A DNA stretch of 64,000 nt from Thiothrix lacustris DSM 21227 (GCF_000621325.1 NZ_JHYQ01000019.1:33605-97604); one strand, 5' to 3'; shown: positions 20,530 to 29,793, counted from the first letter of the stretch. The notes: generated from the sequence alone by a model not told the origin. Program-made: numbers and translations.

Positions 20530-21138
20530 CTAGCGTTGAAGTGTATCCCAGATAGCTTGCTTGCTTTTTTCAGGTACGGTCGCAGGTGGTGTGACAGGTG
20601 GTGGTGCGGCAACAACAGGGGTGGTTGCAGGTGCAGGTGCAGGGATAAGTGCTGTATCAGCCGGTACAGCCGCCGGTATAATTGGCTCAACAATTAACGT
20701 GTCTTGATGTAGGACACTGCCATCACTATCTTGTACAATAACCGTCCATTTTCCGGGTAAGTTAGGTGAAATTGTCTTACTGGAATGTACCCTCCATCGC
20801 TGTCCCCCCACTGGAAACTGTAAGCCCAGCTGTAATTCACCGTCTTTTTCCCAGCGATGGGTGATGACGTGTCCTTGTAAACCAACAAGTTCAGTGAAGT
20901 AATAGACGGTTTGCCCGGCGCTTATTGTTGCTAGCTGGCTATCTGGTTCACGGTCAGTAATGCCGGTGGTGAATGCTGCCCGTGCTACTTGCGGTGTTGG
21001 CGCAACGACGGGGGTGTTTGCAATGGCTGGTGGTATGGAGGCTGTTGGCGTCGATAAGCTGTCTTCTGCCCATACGCTGTGCGAGGCTAGACTCATGATC
21101 ACTAGCGATACAACCGTTTTCAAGTTTATGTTCAACAT
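20530..21138 (-). CDS. Exported DUF2914 domain protein
   Basis: The 202-residue product begins with a signal peptide (MLNINLKTVVSLVIMSLASH, cleavage probably after SVWA). A Pro/Ala-rich linker leads to a DUF2914-like domain: RAAFTTGITDREPDSQL, VYYFTELVGLQGH, THRWEKDGE and LPGKWTVIVQDSDGSVLHQD. The C-terminal third is again proline and alanine rich (PAPAPATTPVVAAPPPVTPP). An in-frame ATG at 21165 would add nine residues but spoil the signal peptide. The domain's function is unknown; it may be periplasmic or envelope-attached. Confidence 0.82.
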   Translation of the reverse strand: MLNINLKTVVSLVIMSLASHSVWAEDSLSTPTASIPPAIANTPVVAPTPQVARAAFTTGITDREPDSQLATISAGQTVYYFTELVGLQGHVITHRWEKDGELQLGLQFPVGGQRWRVHSSKTISPNLPGKWTVIVQDSDGSVLHQDTLIVEPIIPAAVPADTALIPAPAPATTPVVAAPPPVTPPATVPEKSKQAIWDTLQR

Positions 21139-21303
21139 GTTTTGGGGTTCTCTCTGCAATGACATAATTAGAATATTATGATATTCACTGTTGGTAGTTT
21201 ACTGTATTTACACAGTATTCTCCAAAGAATGCCTTGTGTAAGCTTGCCCCTGATGGCAACTTAGGTTTTACTATCTTATTTGCACGATTAAGCAGGCTCA
21301 ACT

Positions 21304-21555
21304 ATGGTTAAAAAGCAAACAGAATCTAGTGCGGTGACGGAACCAAACTTCGAGGCTGCAATGGCAGAACTAGAAGGATTGGTACAGCGCATGGAAGGTG
21401 GCGAGTTATCGTTGGAAGATTCCCTCAAAGAATTTGAGCGCGGGGTAAAGCTAACTCGTTTGTGTCAGGCAGCCCTCAAGGTCGCAGAGCAGCGAGTGAA
21501 AGTACTGAGCGCTGATGGTCAGGAGAGTGATTTTGCAGCGCAAGGGGATGTTTAA
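21304..21555 (+). CDS. xseB: Exodeoxyribonuclease VII small subunit
   Basis: XseB is the helical regulatory subunit of ExoVII. The 83-residue product has the family core [20 protein letters not shown] followed by [14 protein letters not shown]. Its stop and the ispA ATG share a base, and the order xseB-ispA-dxs is conserved in gammaproteobacteria although ExoVII has no role in isoprenoid synthesis. Confidence 0.95.
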   Translation: MVKKQTESSAVTEPNFEAAMAELEGLVQRMEGGELSLEDSLKEFERGVKLTRLCQAALKVAEQRVKVLSADGQESDFAAQGDV

Positions 21556-22448
21556 TGCTTAATGTGCGTAGCCGTTTGCAAGCCTGGCAAGAACGTATCG
21601 AGTCAGTGCTGGATGAGATGCTTCCCCCTGCTTCCACTCACCCCGCCAAGCTGCATGAGGCCTTGCGCTATTCGGTGTTGGATGGCGGTAAGCGAATGCG
21701 TCCATTGTTGGTGTATGCGACAGGGGAGGCCTTGGGCATTGCGCCTGAGCATCTAGATGTACAGGCCGCCGCTGTTGAACTGATCCACGTGTACTCTCTG
21801 GTGCATGACGATTTGCCTGCGATGGATGATGATGATCTGCGCCGGGGCAAGCCGACCTGTCATAAGGCTTTCGATGAGCCAACCGCGATTTTAGTGGGTG
21901 ATGCATTGCAAGCATTGGCATTCCAAATGTTGGCGACACATCCGCGCATGACGGCTTCACCAGCTCAGCGTTTACGCATGATTGAACAATTGGGGCAGGC
22001 GGCGGGTTCGCGTGGCATGGTGGGCGGTCAGGCGCTTGATCTGGCGGCGGTTGGACAGCAGTTGACAGAAATTGAGCTGGAAAACATGCACATTCACAAA
22101 ACGGGAGCATTGATCCGCGCCAGTGTGCTGTTAGCGGCGTATAGTGTAGAGGCGATTGATGTGGAACGTTTGCGGCAACTGGATCATTTTGCCAAATGCA
22201 TTGGTCTGGCATTTCAGGTTCAGGACGATATTCTGGATGTGGAAAGCGATACCCAAACATTGGGTAAAACCCGTGGAGCGGATATTGCAGCGGGAAAACC
22301 CACGTACCCTTCGATCATTGGCTTGTCGGCTTCCAAGATGAAATTACAGGATTTGTATGACGAAGCCTTGGATGCTTTGGTATCCTTGGGAGATTCTGCC
22401 CATTTGCTGCGTGAAATTGCCGAGTTTACGGTCAAGCGCATAAGATAA
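21555..22448 (+). CDS. ispA: Farnesyl diphosphate synthase
   Basis: IspA condenses DMAPP and IPP to geranyl and farnesyl diphosphate. The 297-residue product has the first aspartate-rich motif in HDDLPAMDDDDLRRGKPTCH and the second in FQVQDDILDVE, which bind the magnesium-diphosphate substrates. The upstream gene overlaps by one base. The neighbouring dxs supplies the start of the same pathway. Confidence 0.96.
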   Translation: MLNVRSRLQAWQERIESVLDEMLPPASTHPAKLHEALRYSVLDGGKRMRPLLVYATGEALGIAPEHLDVQAAAVELIHVYSLVHDDLPAMDDDDLRRGKPTCHKAFDEPTAILVGDALQALAFQMLATHPRMTASPAQRLRMIEQLGQAAGSRGMVGGQALDLAAVGQQLTEIELENMHIHKTGALIRASVLLAAYSVEAIDVERLRQLDHFAKCIGLAFQVQDDILDVESDTQTLGKTRGADIAAGKPTYPSIIGLSASKMKLQDLYDEALDALVSLGDSAHLLREIAEFTVKRIR

Positions 22449-22522
22449 ATAAAAACACAGGAAATACCGACGAATGCCGACCACAGTGCCACCTTTACGG
22501 TTGATGATTAGGGGTTAATTAC

Positions 22523-24412
22523 GTGCTTGATACCATCCACTCTCCTGCCGATTTACGTCGTCTGGAACTTGATGCGCTACCTGCGTTATGCGCTGAGTTG
22601 CGTGAATTTTTACTGAATTCGGTATCTACCGGGGGAGGCCACTTTTCATCAAATCTGGGAACGGTCGAGCTGACGGTGGCGCTGCATTATGCCTTCGAGA
22701 CGCCGCGTGACAAGTTGGTGTGGGATGTGGGGCATCAGGCTTATACGCATAAGATCCTCACCGGGCGGCGTGAGCAGATGGATAGTATTCGCCAGAAAGA
22801 TGGCCTGGCAGGTTTTCCGAAGCGCTCTGAAAGTGAGTACGACACGTTTGGGGTGGGGCATTCCAGCACCTCGATCAGTGCAGCGTTGGGCATGGCGTTG
22901 GCAGCACAGCATAAGGGCGAAGATTACGAGTCCATCGCGATTATCGGGGATGGCGCGATGACGGCGGGGATGGCGTATGAAGCCTTGAACCACGCGGGTG
23001 ATCTGGATGCCAACCTGATTGTTATCCTCAATGACAATGAAATGTCTATCTCGCCGAACGTGGGGGCATTACGTAAATACCTGACGCGCTTGCTGTCGGG
23101 GCGGATGTATTCGACCATGCGTGAAAGCGGTAAGAAGGCGCTATCGCACAGCAAATCCCTTTCCAAACTGGTCAAGTTGACCGAGGAGCACGTGAAAGGC
23201 ATGGTATTGCCCGGCACGCTGTTCGAGGAAATGGGCTTCAAATATTACGGGCCGATTGACGGGCATGATGTGGAGGAGTTGGTGCATGTCCTGCACAACC
23301 TAAAAAACATCAAAGGGCCGCGCTTGTTGCACGTGCTGACCCAGAAAGGCAAGGGCTACGAGCCTGCGGAAGAAGATCCTTGTACGTATCATGGGGTAAC
23401 ACCATTCAACCTGAAAACGGGTTTGGTGGCGAGTGCTAAGAAATCCACACCAACGTATACGCAAGTGTTTGGGCAGTGGTTGTGTGACATGGCTGAACAA
23501 GATGAACGGTTGGTAGGTATTACGCCTGCCATGCGTGAAGGTTCGGGTTTGGTGGCATTTTCTGAGCGTTTTCCTAGCCGCTATTTTGATGTGGGCATTG
23601 CTGAACAGCACGCAGTGACACTGGCTGCTGGTTTGGCTTGTGATGGCGTCAAGCCGGTGGTGGCTATTTATTCCACGTTTTTGCAACGCGCGTATGATCA
23701 GTTACTGCATGATGTGGCGATTCAGAACCTGCCGATCGTGTTTGCGATTGACCGCGCCGGGTTGGTGGGTGCGGATGGGCCGACGCATTCTGGTAATTAC
23801 GATTTGTCATTCCTGCGCTGTGTACCGAACATGGTGGTGATGGCACCAACCGAAGAAAATGAGTGCCGCCAGATGTTATATACGGCTTTCCAGATGAATT
23901 GCCCGACAGCGGTGCGTTACCCGCGTGGTAAGGGGATCGGGTTAGAGCCACAAGTGGAGATGCAGGCAATACCGCTGGGCAAAGCGTTGAAGCTGCGTAC
24001 TGGTAGGTCGGTGGCTATTTTGTTATTTGGTTCGTTGTTGGCTGAGGCTCAAGCGGCTGCTGAAGAGTTGGATGCGACACTGGTGAATATGCGTTTTGTT
24101 AAGCCTCTCGATAAGTTGATGATTCGGGAGTTAGCACAGTCACACGAGTTACTGGTAACGTTGGAAGACAATGCTGTCATGGGCGGAGCAGGCAGTGGTG
24201 TTAATGAATACCTGCATGAGGCGGGTCTAGCGGTGGAAGTCATGAATTTGGGTTTGCCGGATAGTTACATTGATCATGCGCAACGCGAGGATCAGTTGGC
24301 TGCTTGTGGATTGGATGCGCAAGGGATCGTGCAACGGGTCAACGCGGGGTATGGTGGGCGTATTCGAATTGGCGTAACTTTGTATCCTGTGCCACAATAC
24401 GTGACAAAGTGA
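22523..24412 (+). CDS. dxs: 1-Deoxy-D-xylulose-5-phosphate synthase
   Basis: Dxs condenses pyruvate and glyceraldehyde-3-phosphate using thiamine diphosphate, the entry step of the MEP isoprenoid pathway and a source for thiamine and pyridoxal. The 629-residue product starts at GTG with AGGGG upstream. It shows [18 protein letters not shown], the ThDP motif [19 protein letters not shown], and the transketolase-type segment [18 protein letters not shown]. The 74 bases between ispA and dxs hold no recognisable thiamine riboswitch. Confidence 0.97.
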   Translation: MLDTIHSPADLRRLELDALPALCAELREFLLNSVSTGGGHFSSNLGTVELTVALHYAFETPRDKLVWDVGHQAYTHKILTGRREQMDSIRQKDGLAGFPKRSESEYDTFGVGHSSTSISAALGMALAAQHKGEDYESIAIIGDGAMTAGMAYEALNHAGDLDANLIVILNDNEMSISPNVGALRKYLTRLLSGRMYSTMRESGKKALSHSKSLSKLVKLTEEHVKGMVLPGTLFEEMGFKYYGPIDGHDVEELVHVLHNLKNIKGPRLLHVLTQKGKGYEPAEEDPCTYHGVTPFNLKTGLVASAKKSTPTYTQVFGQWLCDMAEQDERLVGITPAMREGSGLVAFSERFPSRYFDVGIAEQHAVTLAAGLACDGVKPVVAIYSTFLQRAYDQLLHDVAIQNLPIVFAIDRAGLVGADGPTHSGNYDLSFLRCVPNMVVMAPTEENECRQMLYTAFQMNCPTAVRYPRGKGIGLEPQVEMQAIPLGKALKLRTGRSVAILLFGSLLAEAQAAAEELDATLVNMRFVKPLDKLMIRELAQSHELLVTLEDNAVMGGAGSGVNEYLHEAGLAVEVMNLGLPDSYIDHAQREDQLAACGLDAQGIVQRVNAGYGGRIRIGVTLYPVPQYVTK

Positions 24413-24428
24413 AGTGTCAGAAATCGAC

Positions 24429-24434
24429 TATAAT
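24429..24434 (+). promoter_or_regulatory. Possible -10 box upstream of the DoxX gene
   Basis: A perfect TATAAT lies 54 bases before the start codon. No matching -35 hexamer is found at 16-18 bases, so the call is weak. Confidence 0.3.
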
Positions 24435-24487
24435 CCTATGAAAAAGTTGATTCTGTCTGTATTTCCCCAATTCCTGAGGAGTGGTTC

Positions 24488-25111
24488 ATGAAGTTTATTG
24501 TTGGCTTTTTCAGCCTTGAATGGATGCGTGTTTTTGATTTCATTGCACCGTTAGTTATCCGCCTGTTTCTTGCCCCGATGTTTTGGATATCGGGTGTTAA
24601 GCATTTGGGGTTGTTCTCCAGTTCTGATTTTGCCTTTTACAATCCGTTGACATGGGTGAATCCCGAAGCTTTCCAGCAAAGTGTTGCTGCACTTAACAAC
24701 ACAGTATTTCCGGGCATGGGCACTGAAACACTGTTGATTTTGTTGGGTACGATTGAGGTTGTGGCTGCGATCTTGTTGATCTTGGGTTTGGGGGTACGTT
24801 GGGTGGCGCTGGCACTGATGTTTGTGGTCGTCGTATTGGGTTTGATCGCGATGGGTGATGCTGGTTTCCTCAACACCATGGAACAATTGGTCATGAGCCA
24901 CGGTTACACTGATATGGCTAATAACCTCACTGAAGTTTATTTAGTCTATTTCATTCTGCTACTGGCCTTGTTCTTTATGGGTGCTGGTCGTTGGTTTAGC
25001 CTAGATTGGTATGTTTACCGCAACTTTATGCAACGCATTGACAGTAATTCTGCGCATCATGATCCGTTTGAAATTGATGCAACAGATGAACCAGGCATAA
25101 GCAAGATGTAA
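24488..25111 (+). CDS. DoxX-family membrane protein
   Basis: The 207-residue product has four to five hydrophobic segments and the DoxX/SURF4-like arrangement: FIAPLVIRLFLAPMFWISGV followed by KHLGLF, a loop, ETLLILLGTIEVVAAILLIL, ALALMFVVVVLGLIAMGD, and VYLVYFILLLALFFMGAGRW, then an acidic cytoplasmic tail. GAGGAGTG precedes the start. DoxX proteins accompany varied redox and sulfur functions, so no substrate can be assigned. A terminator follows. Confidence 0.8.
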   Translation: MKFIVGFFSLEWMRVFDFIAPLVIRLFLAPMFWISGVKHLGLFSSSDFAFYNPLTWVNPEAFQQSVAALNNTVFPGMGTETLLILLGTIEVVAAILLILGLGVRWVALALMFVVVVLGLIAMGDAGFLNTMEQLVMSHGYTDMANNLTEVYLVYFILLLALFFMGAGRWFSLDWYVYRNFMQRIDSNSAHHDPFEIDATDEPGISKM

Positions 25112-25130
25112 GCGCTGATTGATGCTTCTT

Positions 25131-25158
25131 AAAAAGGCTGCCCAATGGCAGCCTTTTT
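25131..25158. terminator. Bidirectional terminator
   Basis: A perfect 12-base-pair stem, AAAAAGGCTGCC / GGCAGCCTTTTT around CAAT, lies between the convergent DoxX gene and the gene at 25163. Confidence 0.92.
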
Positions 25159-25162
25159 CGTT

Positions 25163-25420
25163 TTAACGGAGTTCACCGCGTTCACGCATGGCTTTGACTT
25201 TCTGATCATTGCGCTTCATCAGTTGCAGGGTTAGGTAAATTTTGGCGGGAATCGAGAGAAACAAGCCACCCGCAATTAAGCCTGCTACCAATGCAATGCC
25301 TTGGACACCATGCCCAGTCACAATATCAGTAAAAATGACCAAACCAACGCCGATGGCGGCAATGCTTAGACCCATGATAATCAACCCGTACATGAACCGG
25401 GTGAGTTGTTGTTCTTTCAT
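25163..25420 (-). CDS. Small two-helix membrane protein, unknown function
   Basis: The 85-residue product has two hydrophobic helices (FMYGLIIMGLSIAAIGVGLV and GIALVAGLIAGGLFLSIPA) and a basic C terminus (LMKRNDQKVKAMRERGE). It resembles small uncharacterised inner-membrane proteins of gammaproteobacteria, but I do not recognise a named family. It is monocistronic and convergent with the DoxX gene. Confidence 0.7.
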   Translation of the reverse strand: MKEQQLTRFMYGLIIMGLSIAAIGVGLVIFTDIVTGHGVQGIALVAGLIAGGLFLSIPAKIYLTLQLMKRNDQKVKAMRERGELR

Positions 25421-25612
25421 GGAGTAGCCGCCTTTGCGTTGAGGTATAAACTTCCTATTATCCAGTGGTAGATCTGTGAGTAACTGATTTTTATCAACAA
25501 TACATTAGTTGCTACTAATATACTGACCTTGAATATCTGTTTTTACTTGCAGTTGCTTGGGCTAGCTACTATATTAGAAATATCTAATATTTATTGGCTA
25601 CGGGCTTTTAAG

Positions 25613-26092
25613 ATGAATTGGCTAAAAAAATTAATAGTAGGTATGACTTGTTGGGCGGTCATGCTGGTCGCTTCCGCTAGTAATGCGGATGGTTCTGAGC
25701 ACCCTAAATTGACGTTGATCTATGATTCCCCTTATGGATTTGAAGAAACGTTGGAATCATTACGTAATACCATTCATGCCCACAATTTCCGCGTATTTCC
25801 CGATCGCTATTTAGAAGAAGGGCTGACGGACGAATTTTCCGTGAATACCCATCAAGTCAGTGTACGTTTCTGCAATTTTAGTGATTTGCATGAAGCACTT
25901 GAGATTGAGCCTCAAGTAGGTGTGGTGTTGCCTTGTACAATTACTGTCATTGAAAGAGAGGATGGCAAAGTTCAACTGTTGACGGGTAATGTTCAGGCTA
26001 TGTTGACGCTGTTTGATAACCCTAAGCTGACCGCTGCATTTCAGGATCTAGAGGATAAGTATCAGGCCATTATTGATGAGGTAACGCTATGA
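25613..26092 (+). CDS. Exported DUF302 protein, first of a pair
   Basis: From ATG 25613 the product has 159 residues with a signal peptide (KKLIVGMTCWAVMLVASASN). The mature part carries YDSPYGFEETLESLRNTIHA and VRFCNFSDLHEALEIEPQVG, the DUF302 pattern. The frame is open 28 codons upstream, but that extension would bury the signal peptide. It overlaps the next gene, another DUF302 protein, by four bases (ATGA). DUF302 proteins are small alpha/beta periplasmic or cytoplasmic proteins of unknown role, some near sulfur or metal genes. Confidence 0.78.
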   Translation: MNWLKKLIVGMTCWAVMLVASASNADGSEHPKLTLIYDSPYGFEETLESLRNTIHAHNFRVFPDRYLEEGLTDEFSVNTHQVSVRFCNFSDLHEALEIEPQVGVVLPCTITVIEREDGKVQLLTGNVQAMLTLFDNPKLTAAFQDLEDKYQAIIDEVTL

Positions 26093-26574
26093 AATTTTTA
26101 ACTGTCGGTTTGTGGGGAGCCTTAGTGACAGGGTTACTGTTTGCCCCTGTTCATGCTGCTGAAAAGTTACTGACCGTGCATTCTCAGCAAGCGTTCGAAC
26201 CAGCGTTGGAGCAGGTGCAGGAGGTGTTGAGTAAACACCATTTTACGGTGGCGCATATCCAGAAGTGTGACGGTGGCTTACATGATATGGGTTACAGCAC
26301 CGATAGCTATCGTATTGTATTCTTTGGGCGTTTGGATGAGGTACGTGCATTAAGCAAGACGCATCCAGAATTGGTGCCATTGTTTCCCTTTAAGCTAGCG
26401 GTTTATGCTAAGGGTAAGGATACTGTTTTTTCTATCCTGAATCCTACGCAGCTGGCGCCATTGTTGGATGCAGATAAGGATTTACAGCAGCAGTTAAGCG
26501 CGTGGGAACAAGATTTTCGTGCCGTATTGGGTGAAATGCAGGATGTGCAGGTTCAGGTTGCACATGCTCACTAA
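26089..26574 (+). CDS. Exported DUF302-like protein, second of a pair
   Basis: The 161-residue product has a clear signal peptide (MKFLTVGLWGALVTGLLFAP, ending VHA-AE). The mature protein follows the DUF302 outline (FEPALEQVQEVLSKHHFTVA; YSTDSYRIVFFGRLDEVRAL) but is diverged: the typical terminal region is replaced by a helix and the ending VQVQVAHAH. Translational coupling and the shared fold suggest the two proteins act together, perhaps as a heterodimer in the periplasm; this is inference. Confidence 0.72.
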   Translation: MKFLTVGLWGALVTGLLFAPVHAAEKLLTVHSQQAFEPALEQVQEVLSKHHFTVAHIQKCDGGLHDMGYSTDSYRIVFFGRLDEVRALSKTHPELVPLFPFKLAVYAKGKDTVFSILNPTQLAPLLDADKDLQQQLSAWEQDFRAVLGEMQDVQVQVAHAH

Positions 26575-26590
26575 GTTTGGTCGATAATAT

Positions 26591-28615
26591 TTAAGCCGTT
26601 GCGCTGTAGGTGCGTAGCTGCTGTCCTAGCTTTTGTAATAGCACATCACGTTGTTGTAAGGCTTTTTCTTTGTGCAGTAATTGTTGGTTGAGTTGCGCAA
26701 TGATGGTGTCTTTGAGGTTGATTACCTTGTCACGTTGTTCCAGCCGCTGCTCAATAGCTTGGCGGGCGGCATCATGCTGCTGCTGTTGCTGGGTGATGTC
26801 CGCAAGATTATCTAGATGTTTTAATAGGCTGGCTTCTCGAACCGTATAATCTTGTTCTAATTTTTCCAGATGATTTTCGCGTTGTTGCATTTTGAGTAAT
26901 GCTGCTTCGCGTTCGGTTTCTTGTTGCTGGTGTTTGGCATTGAGGTCGCTCAGTATTTGGTGTTGTTGCAGCAAGGCAGTTTCACGTTCGGCGAATTGAC
27001 GTTCTTTAGCGAGGAGATGTTGTTCACGTTCTGCTAGTTGTGCTTCACGTTGTTGCTGGGTCTGTTGGAAGGTTTCGCGTTCGGCTTCTTGTGACTGCTG
27101 CTTTTTGGTGAGTTCGCTGAGCGTGGCGATATGTTGCAGTAGCAAGGTTTCGTGATTGGTGTGTTGTTGTTCGCGTTCCGTCAGTTGGGTTTCACGCGTG
27201 TGAAGATCGCTTTCACGCTTGATCAGGTGTTGTTCGCGCTCACTGAGCAGTTGCCCTTGCTCTAGAATGTGCTGGTCTTTGGTTTGCAGGGTTTTGTCAC
27301 GTTCACTGAGTTGTTGGGTAATTTCTTGCTGTTGTTGTTCCTGCTGCTGGATGAGTTGGTCTTTTTCGAGTAGCAAGGTGTCTTTGTTGCTGACCAGCGT
27401 GGTGTATTCGCTGAGATGTTTTTCCTTGTCGAGCAGGATGCCTTGCAGTTCAGTGACATGTAAGTGATGTGTGTCGATGTGTTGTTGCTGTGTTTGCAAG
27501 CGTTGGTCAAGAGTGTTGATATGTGCTTGCAGTTCGCTGATCGATTGGTCACGACTTTGGATTTCTTTGTCACGTTCCTGTAATTGCAGGAATTGCGCGG
27601 TGATCTGTTCATCACGGCGTTGTAGGTTGCGTTCGCGTTCGTTGATGGTTTGATCGCGCACGGCAAGGTGCTGGTCTTTGGCTAATGTCTGATTGCCTTG
27701 TTGGATGAGTAGTTGTTCGCGTTCTTGTGCAAGGCTGTCTTTTTCGTGCATCAACCGAGTTTGTTCGGCTAGTTGTTCATTGCGTAGGCTGATTTGTTCA
27801 ACCTTGCGACGTACTAGGCTATCACGTTGGTGAATCTGTTGATCTTTTTGGAGGATTAGGTCATCACGGCGTTGTAATAATCGGTCAAAATCCCGCTGAC
27901 GCAGATCGCGTTGCTGGATGTGTTGGTCGCGTTCTTTGATGTGACGGTCACGGTCGGAAAGTTGACGGTTACGCTCACTGATGACTTGTTCTTGGGTGTA
28001 AATGCGTTTTTGATGGTCACGTATCCAGCGGTTGAGTTCGTCGAGTTGTTGGCTGAGTTCCTGAATGTTTTCGTCGCGTTTGCCAATTTGTTTGTCACGA
28101 TTGTCAAGTTCGCGGTCACGCTTGCCGATGTGATTGTCTTTTTCTTCTAAACGACGGTTGCGGATGTGAATTTGATCTTCACGCTCCAGAATGTATTTTT
28201 CTTTCTGGTTGGAGCGTTGTTCGATTTCCCGAGCACGATTTTCCAGTTCACGGATCAGTTGGTCACGTTCCTGAATGACAACTTCTTTTTGGTGAAGGGT
28301 AGCGTCACGTTGGGCAATCTGTTTGTCGCGCTCTAGTGAGTTGCTCTGGTTCTGTTGCAGCAGGTGTTCTTTATCATTAAGCAGATGCTCTTTGCGCTCC
28401 ATGTGCTGGTCACGCTCTAACAATGATTGTTCCAGCGTTTCGATGAGCTTGTCTCTGCTTTGCAGGATGTTATCGAAGCCGTTTAAGCGTGCTTCGGTGA
28501 CTTTGAGACGCTCAGCTGCATCCCGCCAACGGTCGATCAGTATTTGGCGGTCGGTCGCGGTGAGGAAGCGATTGCCCTCGATTTTTTCGATAAGCGCTTG
28601 TTCTTCTCTATTCAT
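26591..28615 (-). CDS. 674-residue heptad-repeat coiled-coil protein
   Basis: Apart from a short N-terminal region (to about residue 50), the whole protein is a near-continuous heptad array with the recurrent unit xx-R/K-D/E-x-x-I/L, for example LLERDQHMERKEHLL and ISERNRQLSDRDRHIKERDQ. It is extremely rich in Glu, Gln, Arg, Asp and Lys, and I see no proline or cysteine anywhere. Toward the C terminus three longer repeats of roughly 45-60 residues appear, each starting E[TS]xLLQ/K. There is no signal peptide or membrane segment, so it is probably cytoplasmic and filament- or rod-forming. The gene lies divergent from rpoH. No family recognised; possible roles are cytoskeletal or scaffold. Confidence 0.85.
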   Translation of the reverse strand: MNREEQALIEKIEGNRFLTATDRQILIDRWRDAAERLKVTEARLNGFDNILQSRDKLIETLEQSLLERDQHMERKEHLLNDKEHLLQQNQSNSLERDKQIAQRDATLHQKEVVIQERDQLIRELENRAREIEQRSNQKEKYILEREDQIHIRNRRLEEKDNHIGKRDRELDNRDKQIGKRDENIQELSQQLDELNRWIRDHQKRIYTQEQVISERNRQLSDRDRHIKERDQHIQQRDLRQRDFDRLLQRRDDLILQKDQQIHQRDSLVRRKVEQISLRNEQLAEQTRLMHEKDSLAQEREQLLIQQGNQTLAKDQHLAVRDQTINERERNLQRRDEQITAQFLQLQERDKEIQSRDQSISELQAHINTLDQRLQTQQQHIDTHHLHVTELQGILLDKEKHLSEYTTLVSNKDTLLLEKDQLIQQQEQQQQEITQQLSERDKTLQTKDQHILEQGQLLSEREQHLIKRESDLHTRETQLTEREQQHTNHETLLLQHIATLSELTKKQQSQEAERETFQQTQQQREAQLAEREQHLLAKERQFAERETALLQQHQILSDLNAKHQQQETEREAALLKMQQRENHLEKLEQDYTVREASLLKHLDNLADITQQQQQHDAARQAIEQRLEQRDKVINLKDTIIAQLNQQLLHKEKALQQRDVLLQKLGQQLRTYSATA

Positions 28616-28726
28616 TGTTATTATTCAGCTTGTCCGTTTGTTCCCTGTTGATGATGATAATGTGCTAAAAATAACGTGGCATGAATCATTTGTAATGTCA
28701 GAATAAAAGCGAAACCAAACGGGGTA

Positions 28727-28753
28727 TTAGCACTCTAACGCTGTGAGTGCTAG
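28727..28753. promoter_or_regulatory. CIRCE element (HrcA operator) upstream of rpoH
   Basis: The half-sites TTAGCACTC and GAGTGCTAG are separated by exactly nine bases, matching the CIRCE consensus TTAGCACTC-N9-GAGTGCTAA in 17 of 18 positions. It ends 33 bases before the rpoH start and 111 bases before the divergent coiled-coil gene. HrcA, the repressor that binds CIRCE, is not encoded in this window. Confidence 0.9.
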
Positions 28754-28786
28754 GATAGTAAGAGAACTATATTAAGGAGACGACGC

Positions 28787-29653
28787 ATGACTAGTGCATT
28801 GATGCTTAGAGGACAAACACTTCCAGTTCCTGTTGGGAATTTGGAAAGTTATATCCATGCTATCCATGCCATTCCCGTGCTGACTGTAGAAGAAGAACGT
28901 GGTTTGGCTGACCGCCTGAAGTATGAAAGTGATTTGGAAGCAGCCCGTCAGTTGATCCTACATAACCTGCGTTTTGTAGTGAAAGTGGCGCGTGGCTACA
29001 GTGGTTATGGGCTGCCACTGGGTGATTTGGTACAAGAGGGTAACGTCGGTTTGATGAAAGCCGTTAAGCGTTTTGACCCTGAAATGAATGTACGGCTGAT
29101 TTCTTTTGCTGTTCACTGGATTCGTGCGGAAATTCACGAATTTATCCTGCGCAATTGGAAAATTGTCAAAGTGGCAACCACCAAAGCGCAGCGCAAATTA
29201 TTTTTCAACCTGCGTAGCAGCAAAAAGCGGCTAGGTTGGTTAAATCATGAAGAAGCTCAGTCGATGGCCAGTGATCTGGGTGTGAGTACGGCCGAAGTGC
29301 TGGAAATGGAAAAGCGCATGAGCGCCCACGATGTTGCCTTTGATTTGGGCGTGGATCAGGATGATGACGATGCCAGCAGTTTCTCACCAAGCCAGTATTT
29401 GGCAGCTGAGTCAGCGGATCCCTCCGAGAGGCTAGAAGCGGAAGAGTGGGATGCTTACACCCGCGAACGTTTTCAGGATGCGATGGAGGGTCTGGATGCA
29501 CGTAGCCGCGATATTCTCGCCAGTCGTTGGTTAGTGGAAGAGAAAGCGACGCTGCATGAATTAGCAGACAAATACAGCGTATCTGCTGAGCGTATCCGTC
29601 AATTGGAAAATGCTGCCATCAACAAGCTGCGATTAGCGGTGGTGGAGGCATAA
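28787..29653 (+). CDS. rpoH: Heat-shock sigma factor RpoH (sigma-32)
   Basis: RpoH directs RNA polymerase to heat-shock promoters. The 288-residue product has region 2 ([39 protein letters not shown]), the diagnostic RpoH box QRKLFFNLR just after region 2.4, and the region 4 helix-turn-helix [20 protein letters not shown]. An AAGGAG site precedes the ATG by seven bases. A CIRCE operator sits in the promoter region, implying HrcA repression on top of the usual post-translational control. A strong terminator overlaps the stop. Confidence 0.96.
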   Translation: MTSALMLRGQTLPVPVGNLESYIHAIHAIPVLTVEEERGLADRLKYESDLEAARQLILHNLRFVVKVARGYSGYGLPLGDLVQEGNVGLMKAVKRFDPEMNVRLISFAVHWIRAEIHEFILRNWKIVKVATTKAQRKLFFNLRSSKKRLGWLNHEEAQSMASDLGVSTAEVLEMEKRMSAHDVAFDLGVDQDDDDASSFSPSQYLAAESADPSERLEAEEWDAYTRERFQDAMEGLDARSRDILASRWLVEEKATLHELADKYSVSAERIRQLENAAINKLRLAVVEA

Positions 29654-29680
29654 AAAAAGGCCGCATAAGCGGCCTTTTTT
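29653..29680 (+). terminator. Rho-independent terminator of rpoH
   Basis: AAAAAAGGCCGC and GCGGCCTTTTTT pair perfectly around ATAA. The stem starts on the last base of the rpoH stop codon. Confidence 0.93.
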
Positions 29681-29697
29681 GTGCCTATATCAGTTGC

Positions 29698-29793
29698 TTA
29701 GCCAAAGAAAGCGACAGATAAAAAGCTAAACCAAGCAAATCCAATCAATGCCGTCACGATAAGCATCGGCAGGCCAAAATCCCAGCTAAACAT
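29698..29793 (-). CDS. 31-residue single-helix membrane protein A
   Basis: This short ORF reads MFSWDFGLPMLIVTALIGFA at the start and ends with SVAFFG. It has AGAGG nine bases before its ATG. It is one hydrophobic helix with a single charged residue (Asp5). A second ORF 111 bases upstream on the same strand encodes a product identical at 21 of 30 aligned positions, which strongly supports both as real genes. No family is recognised; such micro-proteins often stabilise membrane complexes. Confidence 0.72.
   Translation of the reverse strand: MFSWDFGLPMLIVTALIGFAWFSFLSVAFFG

Noticed and set aside
21559..22260. 233-codon open frame on the minus strand inside ispA
   Set aside because: Antisense shadow; rich in Pro, His and Arg with no conserved domain.
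22449..22522. Thiamine riboswitch before dxs
   Set aside because: No CUGAGA-type core or matching stem pattern in the 74-base gap.
27856..28150. Antisense and other-frame ORFs within the coiled-coil gene
   Set aside because: They arise from the repetitive heptad coding and encode Ser/Cys-rich or Asn/Thr-rich low-complexity strings.
28656..28690. Sigma-54-like promoter upstream of rpoH
   Set aside because: GTGGCAT is followed by ATTTGT rather than TTGC, so the invariant GC at -12 is missing.
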